Numbered from the stretch's first letter, positions 16,715 to 25,905 are shown. The stretch: 64,000 bases of DNA from Paeniglutamicibacter sp. Y32M11 (GCF_019285735.1 NZ_CP079107.1:1426001-1490000); one strand, 5' to 3'. Program-made: numbers and translations. Notes: generated by a model from the letters alone, not told the origin.

Positions 16715-16745
16715 AAAAAAGCCGGGACCATACGGTCTCCGGCTT
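16715..16745 (-). terminator. Rho-independent terminator of the integrase gene
   Basis: Minus-strand stem AAGCCGG/CCGGCTT, extended by GACC/GGTC after a one-base bulge, followed by TTTTTT. It separates integrase transcription from the helicase promoter just beyond it. Confidence 0.85.
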
Positions 16746-16895
16746 GGGGCGTGGCGACTGTGTAGGTAGTGTGGGGGGTACCTCGGGTTCCTTTGGTTGG
16801 GAAAACTATCAGCCTTGATTATACCGGATTCAGGTTCAGAAGGGAAGGCCCCCATCACTCGGCAGGGGCCACGTCTTACGGCGAGCGCTCACCGG

Positions 16896-18560
16896 TCATC
16901 CCTTGGTGATCAACTTGGCCCAAAATTCCTCGTTCTGTTTCTTTGTGCGAGATCCGTCTACCGGATTCCAACCGCCTGGGGTGCTCCCAGTAACCGCTCT
17001 GGTATCGACGGTCCACTCTCCCAGTGTGGTTGTTCCCGCCTTGATCCTCTTGATCCTGCTAGCTATTGGCTCACGGGATGACGCCGAGCCTTCCTTGAGC
17101 TCCCACGGGTTCATCGCATTGACCCGTATCCATTTGTCGCATAGCTTCTGACCGAGTGGCGTATACGAGTAGTCGATGACCTCGGGGGAGAAGCGCTTAC
17201 CTTGTCCACCTTTACGGATCTTGATCTCAGCGAATACCGATGTCAGGAGATCCCGCCTAAGGTCCATCGGTGCCGCATTCCATCCGTCGAGTTCGTACCC
17301 TTCGAAGATGCTCAGCGTCTTGTCTTGGTTGAGGTTGAACAACTCGGCGTCCAGCTCGGATATCTTCTCCGCGTGCTTGGCTTCCTTACGCTTGATGATT
17401 GACGGGCTGATGTCTGTCTCAATCGCTTCTGAGATCCATTCATCATGAGCTATCGAGATCCGGTGCTTCTCGCCCTGTACCTCAGTCAGTCGGCGTGCTG
17501 TGCCCTCCTGCTGCGCTCGGATCTCTTTGTGTTGGGACAGGAGATCCAGTGCATGAGTGGATATCGCCGCTTCCAGTTTCTCGGCTGTAATCGTGACGTG
17601 TTTCGTCGTGGGGCAACGGTAAGACCTCGGAGATCCTGCACCACCACGTTGGCCTGCGTTCATCCCTCGATCACAGCCCGGCTCAGCACATCGGATGATG
17701 TTGGTCAACAGTCGGACATCATGCCGTGTAACACCGGAGATCCGTTTTCCCAGCTTCTTCCTCTCGATCAAGTCCTGGATCTCGGAGAACTGTTCCGGTG
17801 TTAGGAGCGGCTTCCAGCCTTTGAGTTCATACAGTGTTCCTCGGTAGTCCTGTTTCCCCATGAGTCGCGGACGGGTGAAGTAGTTCCGTACCGTGCCGGG
17901 TGTCCACTGCTTCCCGCCTTGTTTCCCGGTCTGTGGGGTCAAGAGACCGGCAATGTTCCAGACCTCGGAGATCCGATAGAAGGACCACCGCTGTTCTTCA
18001 TCCTCGGAGAGCAGGTGCTTAGCGGCCTGCCGTACTGCCTTGGCTTCCTTGTCTACCCACGTCCCATCCCGCTCCTGACCAAACGGACGGATCGAACCAC
18101 GATAGGTCCCAGCCCCGGCGATACGTTGGTTGGCTAGTTTGATGCGCTCGGACTTGATCCGTTGTTCGTGCTTGCCCATGAGTGACTGGATACGTGTCAT
18201 GAACTCAGAAGAGGCAGAGTCAACGGTGACCCGTGATCCGTCCACACCATAACCGTCAATCCCAGCCAACAGGAAACGGTCTAGATCATTGTTGTGTCCG
18301 CGCTCCAGTCGGTCCTGTTTCCAGAAGACCACGTGAGAGGGTGCCTCCGACAGCATGGCCTCAAACTCTGGCCTAGTAGCTCCTGAGGTGGCACTGAAAT
18401 TGTTATCCCGGTAGATCTTTCCCAGCGTCCAACCTTGACGGGAGATCCACTCCTGGCAGACTTTGACCTGTTGTTCCGTGGACAGGCCCTCATCATCCGT
18501 GCCTTGCTTCTTATCCTGAGAAAGTCGGGCGTAGATAGCCGCAGTTGGGGGAGTAGTCAT
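16896..18560 (-). CDS. Large serine recombinase (integrase) of the element
   Basis: 554 residues. The N-terminal catalytic domain has A-R-L-S14-Q-D, K-Q-D83-R84-L-E-R87 and G-H-N-N. A recombinase domain (about 160-270) follows, with W-T-P-G-T-V and Y-F-T-R-P-R-L-M-G. A zinc ribbon uses Cys291, Cys296 and Cys316, and a coiled coil spans about 345-420, the part that controls synapsis direction in phiC31/Bxb1-type integrases. The start codon is 38 bp from the right attachment core, the usual arrangement. It should catalyse attP x attB integration alone and need a directionality factor, not identified here, for excision. There is no ribosome-binding site before the ATG; a TAGAAT six bases upstream suggests a leaderless transcript. 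Confidence 0.95.
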   Translation of the reverse strand: MTTPPTAAIYARLSQDKKQGTDDEGLSTEQQVKVCQEWISRQGWTLGKIYRDNNFSATSGATRPEFEAMLSEAPSHVVFWKQDRLERGHNNDLDRFLLAGIDGYGVDGSRVTVDSASSEFMTRIQSLMGKHEQRIKSERIKLANQRIAGAGTYRGSIRPFGQERDGTWVDKEAKAVRQAAKHLLSEDEEQRWSFYRISEVWNIAGLLTPQTGKQGGKQWTPGTVRNYFTRPRLMGKQDYRGTLYELKGWKPLLTPEQFSEIQDLIERKKLGKRISGVTRHDVRLLTNIIRCAEPGCDRGMNAGQRGGAGSPRSYRCPTTKHVTITAEKLEAAISTHALDLLSQHKEIRAQQEGTARRLTEVQGEKHRISIAHDEWISEAIETDISPSIIKRKEAKHAEKISELDAELFNLNQDKTLSIFEGYELDGWNAAPMDLRRDLLTSVFAEIKIRKGGQGKRFSPEVIDYSYTPLGQKLCDKWIRVNAMNPWELKEGSASSREPIASRIKRIKAGTTTLGEWTVDTRAVTGSTPGGWNPVDGSRTKKQNEEFWAKLITKG

Positions 18561-18566
18561 GAATCA

Positions 18567-18572
18567 ATTCTA
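18567..18572 (-). promoter_or_regulatory. Candidate -10 box for a leaderless integrase mRNA
   Basis: TAGAAT on the minus strand ends six bases before the integrase ATG, so transcription would begin at or next to the start codon. The -35 region would fall at about 18590-18596, next to the attachment core, so promoter strength could change between integrated and excised states. Confidence 0.4.
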
Positions 18573-18597
18573 ACTTACGTGAGTCCCTATCATCTGG

Positions 18598-18609
18598 TGG
18601 GTCATGATC
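18598..18609 (+). repeat. Right attachment site core (attR) of the integrative element
   Basis: Identical to the left core at 1144-1155. The following base begins the second half of the interrupted pilin frame. Confidence 0.85.
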
Positions 18610-18714
18610 ACTTTGATGAGCGCATTGTTGGTTGCAGCTCTTCTGGCGGTAGCAGGGCCCCGTCTGGAGGAACTCTTCAACCAAGCCATCGACCGCGTAG
18701 CAGGCATGGGCTAG
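18610..18714 (+). pseudogene. 3' half of the disrupted Tad/Flp pilin-like gene
   Basis: Thirty-four codons and a TAG, continuing the frame of 1027-1155: hydrophobic helix T-L-M-S-A-L-L-V-A-A-L-L-A-V-A-G, then an amphipathic tail with P-R-L-E-E-L-F-N-Q-A-I-D-R-V. The ATG inside the repeat could start a 37-residue hydrophobic fragment, but it would lack the leader and processing region. The stop lies nine bases before the next Tad gene, so the rebuilt gene would be translationally linked to it. Confidence 0.85.
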
Positions 18715-18723
18715 CGAGTCATC

Positions 18724-19131
18724 ATGCCTCGGCCAGCACGGCATTCCAATGAAGGTGCCGAGGACAACGAACGAGGATCCGCGGTTGCCGAATTCGTGAT
18801 GGTCTCTGCGCTGCTCATTGCCGTGTTTCTAGCCATCCTGCAGCTCACCTTTGCCCTCCACGTCAGGAATACCCTGCTTGATGCAGCGGCGTCCGGCGCC
18901 CGCTACGGCACGCTGGCCGATCGGGGGCCGGGCGACGGGATTTATCGTACGCAGGAGATTATCCGCGGGGCGCTTAACGACCGATTTGCCTCGGATGTTC
19001 AGGCCACGTCCACCACTGTTGGTGGAACACCGGGGCTACGCATTACCGTGCGGACAGCGATACCGGTTTTTGGTCTGTTCCCATTCGTGGGTGAGTTTAT
19101 TGTTCACGGGGAATCGGTGCGCTATGGATAA
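18724..19131 (+). CDS. TadE-like pseudopilin
   Basis: 135 residues. E-R-G-S-A-V-A-E-F-V begins the characteristic TadE segment, followed by a hydrophobic helix (about 24-44) and the tract R-N-T-L-L-D-A-A-A-S-G-A-R-Y-G. The soluble part is beta-rich. TadE/TadF minor pilins are membrane-anchored and needed for Flp pilus assembly. Its ATG overlaps the operon logic: nine bases after the pilin stop and eight bases of overlap with the next gene. In the current state its natural promoter upstream of tadC is 17 kb away. Confidence 0.88.
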   Translation: MPRPARHSNEGAEDNERGSAVAEFVMVSALLIAVFLAILQLTFALHVRNTLLDAAASGARYGTLADRGPGDGIYRTQEIIRGALNDRFASDVQATSTTVGGTPGLRITVRTAIPVFGLFPFVGEFIVHGESVRYG

Positions 19132-19549
19132 ATCCAGAAAGGAGGGACTCCAAGAAGGATCCTCAATGATCGAGTTCATTTTCTTGGTGGTGCTTCTCCT
19201 GGTGCCGCTGGTCTATTTGGTTGTCGGTGCCGCATCCATTCAGGCTGCCAGCTACGCGGCGGTGGGGGCAGCCGATCATGCCGCTAAGGTGTTTGTCACC
19301 GCAGAAGATGAGGGACAGGCTCAGGCTCGCGCGTCAGATGCCGTCCGTCGTGCAGCGGCGAACATGGAGATCGGCGCGGATCGAACCAACTTTAGCTATA
19401 GCTGCAACGGTGTTTGCTTATCCCCTGGTAGTACCGTGACCATTCGAGTGAGCATCGAGATTAGTCTTCCGTTGCTTCCCGAGGGCTGGGGCTGGCGCAC
19501 TGGCAATGTGTCATCGAACGCCACGCAGAGAGTTGACCTCTATGGATAG
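19124..19549 (+). CDS. Second TadE-family pseudopilin
   Basis: 141 residues from an ATG that overlaps the TadE stop; an apparently longer open frame from 18851 is only the shadow of the preceding gene. E-G-S-S-M-I-E-F-I-F and a hydrophobic helix (about 15-40) are followed by A-S-Y-A-A-V-G-A-A-D-H-A-A-K-V, the pattern of the short TadE-like proteins of actinobacterial Tad loci. Two cysteines (S-C-N-G-V-C) may form a disulfide outside. Confidence 0.85.
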   Translation: MDKSRKEGLQEGSSMIEFIFLVVLLLVPLVYLVVGAASIQAASYAAVGAADHAAKVFVTAEDEGQAQARASDAVRRAAANMEIGADRTNFSYSCNGVCLSPGSTVTIRVSIEISLPLLPEGWGWRTGNVSSNATQRVDLYG

Positions 19550-20042
19550 GCTCCAGGGACTTCAGAATCGGATGCTCACGCGAATCAGACGGATCCGTGC
19601 TGCCCAACGCCGGGGTGAGGCTGATGCTGGGCAGTCCATCGTGTTAATTATTGGGATGATCGCCATAGCGTTGTTGGCCATCAGTGTGATGTTGGCGGCT
19701 ACTTCCGTGAACGTGCAGGCGCACAAGCTATTGTCCCTGGCCGATGGGGCGGTTACCGCTGCCGCAGACAACTTCGAGCTCACAGCCGGCGGCGACCAAG
19801 TTGCCACTCTCCAGTTGAATTCCGAGGAAGTCAGACACGCAGCGGAGAAGTACCTCGCGGATGTAAGCGCCGGAGCAGACTTCGCTGATCTTCGGATCAT
19901 CAGCGCCGGTGCCGAGCCCGACGCGGTGACAGCGCATGTGCAACTGGGCGCAGTGGTTCATCCGCCAATTATCGGTTGGCTTATCCCGCGCGGGGTTTCC
20001 ATCCATGTTGATTCCTATGCTCGTACCTTGCTTTCTCGGTGA
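19542..20042 (+). CDS. TadG-like / Rv3654c-type Tad protein
   Basis: 166 residues from the ATG that overlaps the previous stop by eight bases. D-A-G-Q-S-I-V-L-I-I-G starts the hydrophobic helix (about 31-55), then D-G-A-V-T-A-A-A-D-N-F. This matches the TadE-like protein of the helicase/secretion neighbourhood in actinobacteria. It ends the Tad gene set. An in-frame ATG at 19506 lies inside the preceding gene and is less likely. Confidence 0.8.
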   Translation: MDRLQGLQNRMLTRIRRIRAAQRRGEADAGQSIVLIIGMIAIALLAISVMLAATSVNVQAHKLLSLADGAVTAAADNFELTAGGDQVATLQLNSEEVRHAAEKYLADVSAGADFADLRIISAGAEPDAVTAHVQLGAVVHPPIIGWLIPRGVSIHVDSYARTLLSR

Positions 20043-20226
20043 CATATGGATTCGACTACGAGCACCATCGTGCACTTTGTCCTCCGAGTCAGCGATGGTC
20101 GTAGCTTCGGCGCTCGCCGAAAACGCCGAAAATAGGATGCGTGCCAAGGTCATGTTTCGATCAGGCTGGCTAAAAAGCGCGCTGGGGCAAAGCGTGGTGC
20201 CGTAAATGTCGTAGGCTGGAACCACC

Positions 20227-21342
20227 ATGGCCTCAACTGACTTTCCCGCCGAAATCCGTTCACTGCGCTCCACCTATGCTTCGATTGAAGAGGTTTCCGA
20301 TGTGCCGCGCATCCGCGCGGACATCGCGATGCTCTCCGAAGAAGCCGGAGTTCCCGATCTTTGGGATAACCCGGCGGCTGCTCAAATTGTCACGTCGAAA
20401 CTCTCACACCGACAATCTGAACTTGAGCGGTTGACGACGATCGGTACTCGTATCGAGGACTTGGAAGTACTTGTCGAACTCGCTGAGATGGAGGACGACG
20501 AAGACGCTTTGCAGGAAGCCGAAATTGAGCTCAAGTCTGTGCGAAAGTCGTTGGCTGATCTTGAAGTGGTTACACTGCTTTCCGGTGAATTCGATTCCCG
20601 TCACGCAGTTGTCACGATTCGGGCGGGTGCTGGCGGCGTGGACGCTGCCGATTTCGCTGAGATGTTGATGCGGATGTATCTGCGGTGGGCCGAAAAGCAC
20701 GGTTACTCAACGCAGGTTATGGACACGTCCTACGCGGAAGAAGCGGGTCTGAAGTCTGCAACGTTCGAAGTCAACGCGCCATATGCCTTCGGTACATTGT
20801 CCGTAGAAGCTGGTACACACCGGCTGGTACGAATCTCGCCATTCGATAACCAGGGCCGTCGCCAGACCTCCTTCGCCGCGGTAGAAGTAATTCCGCTGAT
20901 TGAACAGAACGATTCCGTCGAAATTCCGGAGAACGAAATCCGAGTTGACGTGTATCGCTCTTCGGGTCCGGGTGGGCAATCGGTTAACACCACGGACTCG
21001 GCTGTTCGAATGACGCATATTCCCACCGGAATCGTCGTTTCGATGCAGAACGAAAAATCGCAGATCCAAAACCGCGCAGCCGCCTTGCGGGTGCTGCAGT
21101 CACGGTTGCTGTTGGTGAAGAAGGCCGAACAGGATGCACAGAAGAAGCAGCTGGCTGGTGATGTGAAGGCATCATGGGGCGATCAGATGCGATCCTACGT
21201 GCTCAATCCGTACCAAATGGTCAAGGACCTTCGCACCGAACACGAAGTTGGAAACACCTCCGCGGTGTTCGATGGTGAAATCGATGACTTCATCGATGCT
21301 GGCATCCGCTGGAGAGCCTCCCAGCGTCGTCCGACGGACTAA
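20227..21342 (+). CDS. prfB: Peptide chain release factor 2
   Basis: 371 residues. The anticodon-mimicking tripeptide S204-P-F is the RF2 type, so it reads UGA and UAA. The peptidyl-hydrolysis motif G249-G-Q lies in [17 protein letters not shown]. The gene is one continuous frame without the programmed +1 shift of many bacteria. It is followed by ftsE-ftsX-smpB in the usual actinobacterial order. No strong ribosome-binding site precedes the ATG. Confidence 0.97.
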   Translation: MASTDFPAEIRSLRSTYASIEEVSDVPRIRADIAMLSEEAGVPDLWDNPAAAQIVTSKLSHRQSELERLTTIGTRIEDLEVLVELAEMEDDEDALQEAEIELKSVRKSLADLEVVTLLSGEFDSRHAVVTIRAGAGGVDAADFAEMLMRMYLRWAEKHGYSTQVMDTSYAEEAGLKSATFEVNAPYAFGTLSVEAGTHRLVRISPFDNQGRRQTSFAAVEVIPLIEQNDSVEIPENEIRVDVYRSSGPGGQSVNTTDSAVRMTHIPTGIVVSMQNEKSQIQNRAAALRVLQSRLLLVKKAEQDAQKKQLAGDVKASWGDQMRSYVLNPYQMVKDLRTEHEVGNTSAVFDGEIDDFIDAGIRWRASQRRPTD

Positions 21343-21356
21343 GCAGCCAAGCCGTG

Positions 21357-21400
21357 ATGGGTTACTCGAAAACGTTTCAGTACGTTTCGATGTAACCCAT
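21357..21400 (+). terminator. Rho-independent terminator of prfB
   Basis: Perfect 9-bp outer stem ATGGGTTAC/GTAACCCAT with an inner GAAAACG/CGTTTC helix, followed by TTTCTGTTTT. Confidence 0.8.
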
Positions 21401-21449
21401 TTCTGTTTTGGGGCTGTTTTAGGTCAGCGAGACCATGGGTAGGCCCTCG

Positions 21450-21479
21450 AATGAATGAATGAATGAATGAATGAATGAA
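21450..21479 (+). repeat. AATG tetranucleotide microsatellite
   Basis: Seven perfect AATG units plus a partial one, 50 bp after the prfB terminator. It lies outside any gene. Copy number may vary by slippage. Confidence 0.9.
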
Positions 21480-21951
21480 TTGCGTTCGTTCTGTGGATGT
21501 TGCTGGGCAATATTCGGTGGCGGACTAAGCGTTTCGAGAGCGGATAACTACCGAAGACGCCGTTGGCTAGATCACAGGTGTTGGCTTCTTTTCGAAAATA
21601 GAGATTGGAACTCTCCCAAAGTCGGATCGAGCTGGATCATCCGCCGCGAGGAATGAAGCGAAGGTTCATTCCTTCGTCCCAAGTCGTGGCCCAACTATGT
21701 TTATTCGTAGTTGGGACAGCGCTTCTGGTGGGTAGTGGCCGAGCGGCAGCAAAACGGAGAGTAGTCTGCATACTTCCGTGTATAAACGAGAACAGCTGGC
21801 TTTCATCCGGCTCACAGAATGGTGACACACCCCCGCTTTGTGTCGGGTGGTGCTGTTCGGGCGGATAGAGTTCAAGTGCTGGCTATGCAACTTCCTCAAA
21901 CCAAGTCCCGTGCCTGGATCACGCGCCGGCGATCCTGCGGGCAGAGCTGCG

Positions 21952-22779
21952 ATGATTAGATTCGAAAACGTCACGATGGTCTATGACCAGAAGTCACGCC
22001 TTGGCTCGGAAAACGCGCGCCCCGGTCTTGACGACGTAACCATTGAAATTGACCGTGGCGATTTTGCGTTTCTTGTTGGGGCTTCTGGCTCCGGCAAATC
22101 CACGTTCCTTCGCCTCATCCTGCGCGAAATCGTTGCTACGGGTGGAGCCGTCCACGTTGCTGGGCAGAATGTTGCTCGCATCCCATCGTGGCGCGTGCCC
22201 AAATTGCGTCGTGGCATCGGAGTTGTCTTCCAAGACTTCCGCCTCCTGCCGCAGAAGAACGTTTTTGAAAACGTGGCCTTTGCCATGCAGGTCGTCGGAG
22301 AGAGCCGAAGTGCCATCCGTGACCATGTCCCCGAGATCTTGAAGCTTGTTGGGCTCGAAGGCAAAGAGAAACGACGCCCGGATGAACTCTCCGGTGGCGA
22401 ACAGCAACGAGTGGCTATTGCCCGTGCTATCGCCAACAAGCCTCAGATCCTCCTCGCAGATGAGCCGACCGGAAACTTGGATCCGGCCACCAGCGTGGGC
22501 ATCATGAACGTCCTAGACAGGATTAATCAAAACGGCACCACAGTATTGATGGCCACGCATGATGACGGCATCGTCAATTCAATGCGCCGCCGCGTTGTGG
22601 AATTGTCACTCGGCAAGATTGTGCGAGATGAAACCGCCGGTGAATACACCTCAATGATTCCGGTAATCAACCAGGACGGCACGCGCGAATTGCGACAGGC
22701 CGACCACAGCACCTGGCACAAACCGCAGACCGGCAGCCAGGCCTTTGCGCCGTTCGACACTGAGGACGATTTGCCATGA
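21952..22779 (+). CDS. ftsE: Cell division ATP-binding protein FtsE
   Basis: 275 residues from the ATG at 21952, where homology to FtsE starts (M-I-R-F-E-N-V-T). Walker A G43-A-S-G-S-G-K-S-T, Q-loop V-V-F-Q-D-F-R-L-L, signature L-S-G-G-E-Q-Q-R-V and Walker B I-L-L-A-D-E-P-T are intact. FtsE pairs with FtsX at the septum to activate peptidoglycan hydrolases. The C-terminus is about 45 residues longer than in Escherichia coli. The stop overlaps the ftsX start by four bases. Confidence 0.96.
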   Translation: MIRFENVTMVYDQKSRLGSENARPGLDDVTIEIDRGDFAFLVGASGSGKSTFLRLILREIVATGGAVHVAGQNVARIPSWRVPKLRRGIGVVFQDFRLLPQKNVFENVAFAMQVVGESRSAIRDHVPEILKLVGLEGKEKRRPDELSGGEQQRVAIARAIANKPQILLADEPTGNLDPATSVGIMNVLDRINQNGTTVLMATHDDGIVNSMRRRVVELSLGKIVRDETAGEYTSMIPVINQDGTRELRQADHSTWHKPQTGSQAFAPFDTEDDLP

Positions 22780-23690
22780 AACTCGGATTCATTCTCGGCG
22801 AAGTAGGCTCCGGCCTCCGTCGAAACCTCTCCATGGTGGTTTCTGTTGTCTTGGTAACCTTCATCTCGTTGACGTTCGTGGGCACCGCAGCACTCATGCA
22901 GATGCAGGTCACGCAGATGAAGGGCTACTGGTACGACAAAGTCCAGGTGGCTATTTACCTGTGCGGCGAACATAACGAAGGAACGAATTGCACGACTGGC
23001 GCTGTGAGCGAAGGACAGCGCGGCGAAATTGAATCGATGTTGGGTTCCTCTGCCGTCAAGCCCTATGTGGACAGCTTCGAATACGAATCAAAGGAACAGG
23101 CAGTAACGCATTTCCGCGAGCAGTTCTCCAACTCATCGATGATTGACACCGTTACAGCTGATCAACTTCCTGAGTCGTTCCGAGTTTCACTCGTTGATCC
23201 TGAGAAGTATCAGATCATCAAGGAACTTTTCTCGTCCATGGATGGGGTTGACGTGGTTGTGGACCAACGAGAACTGTTGGAGAAGGTGTTCTCCATCATC
23301 AATATTGCATCCGTTGTTGCCATTGGAATTGCCGGTGTCATGATCCTGTGTGCTGTCCTGCTGGTTGGCACCACGATCCGCCTCTCGGCCTATTTGCGGC
23401 GACGTGAAACAGGCATCATGCGGCTCGTTGGAGCCTCGAAATCTTCCCTGCAATTACCCTTCGTCTTAGAGGGGATCGTCTCAGCGCTTATCGGTGCGCT
23501 ACTAGCCGGTGGCGTTCTGTGGGCGGCGGTTAAATTCCTCATCGATGGCAAGCTAGCGTTGGAGTATAAGGACACCGCATTCATTTCTACGGGTGAGGTC
23601 TTCATGGTCGCTCCGTGGCTGATCTTGCTCGGCGTAATTTTGGCTGGTGTATCGTCATTGGTAACCTTGCGCCGTTACCTGAAGGTTTAG
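22776..23690 (+). CDS. ftsX: Cell division permease-like protein FtsX
   Basis: 304 residues with the FtsX topology: one TM near the N-terminus (about 22-42), a large outside loop (about 45-170) that contacts the hydrolase, then three TMs (about 178-300). Two cysteines in the loop (C-G-E-H and N-C-T-T) are a common actinobacterial feature. Translationally coupled to ftsE. Confidence 0.95.
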   Translation: MKLGFILGEVGSGLRRNLSMVVSVVLVTFISLTFVGTAALMQMQVTQMKGYWYDKVQVAIYLCGEHNEGTNCTTGAVSEGQRGEIESMLGSSAVKPYVDSFEYESKEQAVTHFREQFSNSSMIDTVTADQLPESFRVSLVDPEKYQIIKELFSSMDGVDVVVDQRELLEKVFSIINIASVVAIGIAGVMILCAVLLVGTTIRLSAYLRRRETGIMRLVGASKSSLQLPFVLEGIVSALIGALLAGGVLWAAVKFLIDGKLALEYKDTAFISTGEVFMVAPWLILLGVILAGVSSLVTLRRYLKV

Positions 23691-23742
23691 TGCGTCGTAT
23701 TTCTGCCTCAAATTCAGTTCTCGTCAGACTAGAAGGACATTT

Positions 23743-25197
23743 ATGTTAGCCAAAGCAGTATGGAGTCGCGTTGCGCGAACGAGTGCCGTGGGTGCGTTGT
23801 CAATCGCGCTCTTGGTTTCCGGAACCGCAGCTATCCACGCCGATGAGCTAGATGACCGCAAGGTCGAAATTGAGCAGAACATCGATCACCTCTCCGAAGA
23901 CCTTGAACTCCTTGGTGCGGATATCAAGGAAGCCGATGCGAAACTCCGCGGACTGCAGGCTCAGCTTCCCGCTGCCGAACAAGCCTTGGCCGAGGCACAA
24001 GGCAAGGTTAAACAAGCCGCGGACGAAGCGGCAGATCTCGCGCAAAGGGTTCAGGCCGCTCGTGAATCACGAGATCAACTGAACGTGAAAATTGCCGAGG
24101 ATAAGGCAAAGCTGGAAGATTCAAAGGAAATCATCGGTCAGATAGCAACCGAGGCCTACAAGCGCGGAGGTGTTTCCTCCGATCTTTCGTTGTTGCTCAG
24201 TGCGAGTTCCGACGGCAATTTGGCCGCAGGAATGGATATGGCCGATCAAGCGATGCGTTCACAGAACGCGGCACTTGACGCTTTGTCGGAACAATCCGCC
24301 ACCGACGCCAACTCGAAGCTCCGACTAGCTGCAGTGGAAGCGGAAATTACAGACCTCAAGGCAGCTGCCGACGCTGCGCTTGCCCGCGAGCAAGCTGCCC
24401 GCGATGACGCCGAGAACAAGAAGCGGGATCTGGACGGGATCATCGCTCAGACTGACGCACTCAGTGCCGAACTTCTTGCCCAACGACCGCAAATTCAGAA
24501 GAAATTGGCGGCGAACGAGACGGCACAGGCCAGCGTCAACGCTGAAATCAAGGCTCGGCAGGAACGGCTGATCCGTGAAGAAGCTGAGCGCAAGCGCAAG
24601 GAAGCCGCCGCAGAGGCGAAGCGCCAAGCGGTAGCCAAGGCAAAGTTCGAAGCTGAAGAGGCGGCCCGGGCCAAAAAGGCTAGGGAAGCTGCCGCTGCGC
24701 AAAATAAGAAAGACACTTACGTCGAGTCGAAATACGTTGCTCCGACGCCGCAGGCAGAGACACCCCGATCCAGCTCATGGGGTCTTATCAAGCCTGTGTC
24801 TGGTGGACACCAGACCTCTAGCTTTGGCTGGCGTCCCACACCCGCAGGAACCATCGACTATGGCGGACGCGGTGGTTACGTACACGCCGGCGTTGACTGG
24901 GGCTTTGGCGGGCAATGCGGTACTCCAGTTTATGCAGCAGCAGATGGCGAAGTCTGGATGGCCGGCTGGGGTGGAACCTCGGGTAACAAGGTGACCATCA
25001 GCCATGGCGTGATCGGTGGCAAGGCACTTGCTACCAATTACCACCACATGCAGAGCATCGTGGCGCGCGTCGGCCAACATGTCACTCAGGGGCAGGTCAT
25101 TGGCTACGTGGGTACGACCGGAAACTCGACGGGTTGCCACATGCACTTTGAGACAATCGTTAATGGCACAGCAGTAAACCCATTGGGACTTCTCTAG
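23743..25197 (+). CDS. M23 (LytM) peptidase with N-terminal coiled coil, probable FtsEX-dependent hydrolase
   Basis: 484 residues with AGAAGGAC before the ATG. A signal peptide (about 1-30, cut near I-H-A-D-E) precedes a long coiled coil (about 32-330, Ala/Glu/Lys-rich), then the LytM domain. Zinc ligands are visible as H-A-G-V-D-W (His and Asp) and H-M-H-F-E, with Y-H-H between them. The coiled-coil plus LytM order is that of EnvC and of actinobacterial FtsX partners, and the gene is 52 bp behind ftsX. It probably cleaves septal peptidoglycan when FtsEX hydrolyses ATP. Because all zinc ligands are kept, it should itself be enzymatically active, unlike EnvC. Confidence 0.9.
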   Translation: MLAKAVWSRVARTSAVGALSIALLVSGTAAIHADELDDRKVEIEQNIDHLSEDLELLGADIKEADAKLRGLQAQLPAAEQALAEAQGKVKQAADEAADLAQRVQAARESRDQLNVKIAEDKAKLEDSKEIIGQIATEAYKRGGVSSDLSLLLSASSDGNLAAGMDMADQAMRSQNAALDALSEQSATDANSKLRLAAVEAEITDLKAAADAALAREQAARDDAENKKRDLDGIIAQTDALSAELLAQRPQIQKKLAANETAQASVNAEIKARQERLIREEAERKRKEAAAEAKRQAVAKAKFEAEEAARAKKAREAAAAQNKKDTYVESKYVAPTPQAETPRSSSWGLIKPVSGGHQTSSFGWRPTPAGTIDYGGRGGYVHAGVDWGFGGQCGTPVYAAADGEVWMAGWGGTSGNKVTISHGVIGGKALATNYHHMQSIVARVGQHVTQGQVIGYVGTTGNSTGCHMHFETIVNGTAVNPLGLL

Positions 25198-25253
25198 CGG
25201 TAGGCTGTAAGCTCGCTTGATGAAGAAACCACTTGTGGAGAGGAGGTGCCAAA

Positions 25254-25736
25254 GTGGCTAAGAAAGACACTGATGAGCGGATTATTGCGAGCAATCGTAA
25301 GGCCAGGCACGATTTTGAGATCCTCGATACCTTTGAGGCCGGAATGGTTCTCAGCGGAACGGAAGTAAAGTCACTGCGCGAGGGCAAAGCGTCGCTGATT
25401 GACGGGTTCGGCCAGTTCTATCGCAACGAGCTCTACATCGAGAATGTTTATATTCCCGAGTACCTTAACGGTTCCTGGACGAACCATGCTGCCCGTCGCC
25501 GTCGCAAGCTGTTGCTTCACCGCGCGGAACTCTTGAAGATCGAACGCAAAATTAACGAGTCCGGTCTAACGATCGTTCCGTTGAGCTTGTACTTCAAAAA
25601 GGGTCGCGCAAAGATTGAGATTGGCGTAGCTCGAGGCAAGAAAGAATACGACAAGCGACAAACGTTGCGTGAGAAGCAGGACAATCGTGAAGCGCTTCGC
25701 ACCATGCGCGAACGCAACCGTGGGGTCCGCGAATAG
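25254..25736 (+). CDS. smpB: SsrA-binding protein
   Basis: 160 residues from a GTG placed seven bases after AGGAGG; homology begins here (V-A-K-K-D). Hallmarks: N-R-K-A-R-H-D-F-E-I, G-M-V-L-S-G-T-E-V-K-S-L-R, K-L-L-L-H and the basic tail K-K-E-Y-D-K-R-Q-T-L-R-E-K. SmpB delivers tmRNA to stalled ribosomes; the tmRNA gene is immediately downstream. Confidence 0.97.
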   Translation: MAKKDTDERIIASNRKARHDFEILDTFEAGMVLSGTEVKSLREGKASLIDGFGQFYRNELYIENVYIPEYLNGSWTNHAARRRRKLLLHRAELLKIERKINESGLTIVPLSLYFKKGRAKIEIGVARGKKEYDKRQTLREKQDNREALRTMRERNRGVRE

Positions 25737-25905
25737 TTCCTCGGACGTCGTCCACTGATGCTTTGAAGCGGACGCATCTTCGGACTATCGTGAATACACG
25801 TTGGCCAAAGGAATACATGCGGCGCGAATGTGCGTTAGACTATTTACACGTGGATTTATTTCACGTGGTTGGGGTGGCGAAAGTTGCTCGTTGACAACAA
25901 AATAC

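Larger units (their letters stand above)
1144..18609. mobile_element. 17.45-kb serine-integrase integrative element inserted in a Tad pilin gene
   Basis: The boundaries are set by the 12-bp direct repeat, and the target reading frame is rebuilt exactly when the intervening DNA is removed. A large serine recombinase starts 38 bp inside the right end. The contents are visibly more AT-rich than the host flanks. Minus-strand genes near the right end make a replication/integration module; plus-strand genes to the left are mostly cargo. No capsid, tail, portal, terminase, relaxase or type IV secretion genes are visible. It is therefore a genomic island, satellite or mobilizable element rather than a complete prophage or conjugative element. 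Confidence 0.88.
21343..21951. other. Hairpin-rich non-coding region upstream of ftsE
   Basis: 609 bp. It holds the prfB terminator (21357-21400), seven AATG copies (21450-21477), a 9-bp hairpin AGGAATGAA/TTCATTCCT (21649-21673) and an 8-bp hairpin CCCAACTA/TAGTTGGG (21690-21715). An open frame from 21838 reads into ftsE but has no homologous extension. No supported gene; a small RNA is conceivable. Confidence 0.5.

Noticed and set aside
1144-18609. Complete prophage or conjugative element
   Set aside because: No capsid, portal, terminase, tail, lysis, relaxase, FtsK/Tra or type IV secretion genes were seen.
20227-21342. Programmed frameshift in prfB
   Set aside because: The frame is continuous from ATG to stop with no internal UGA slip site.
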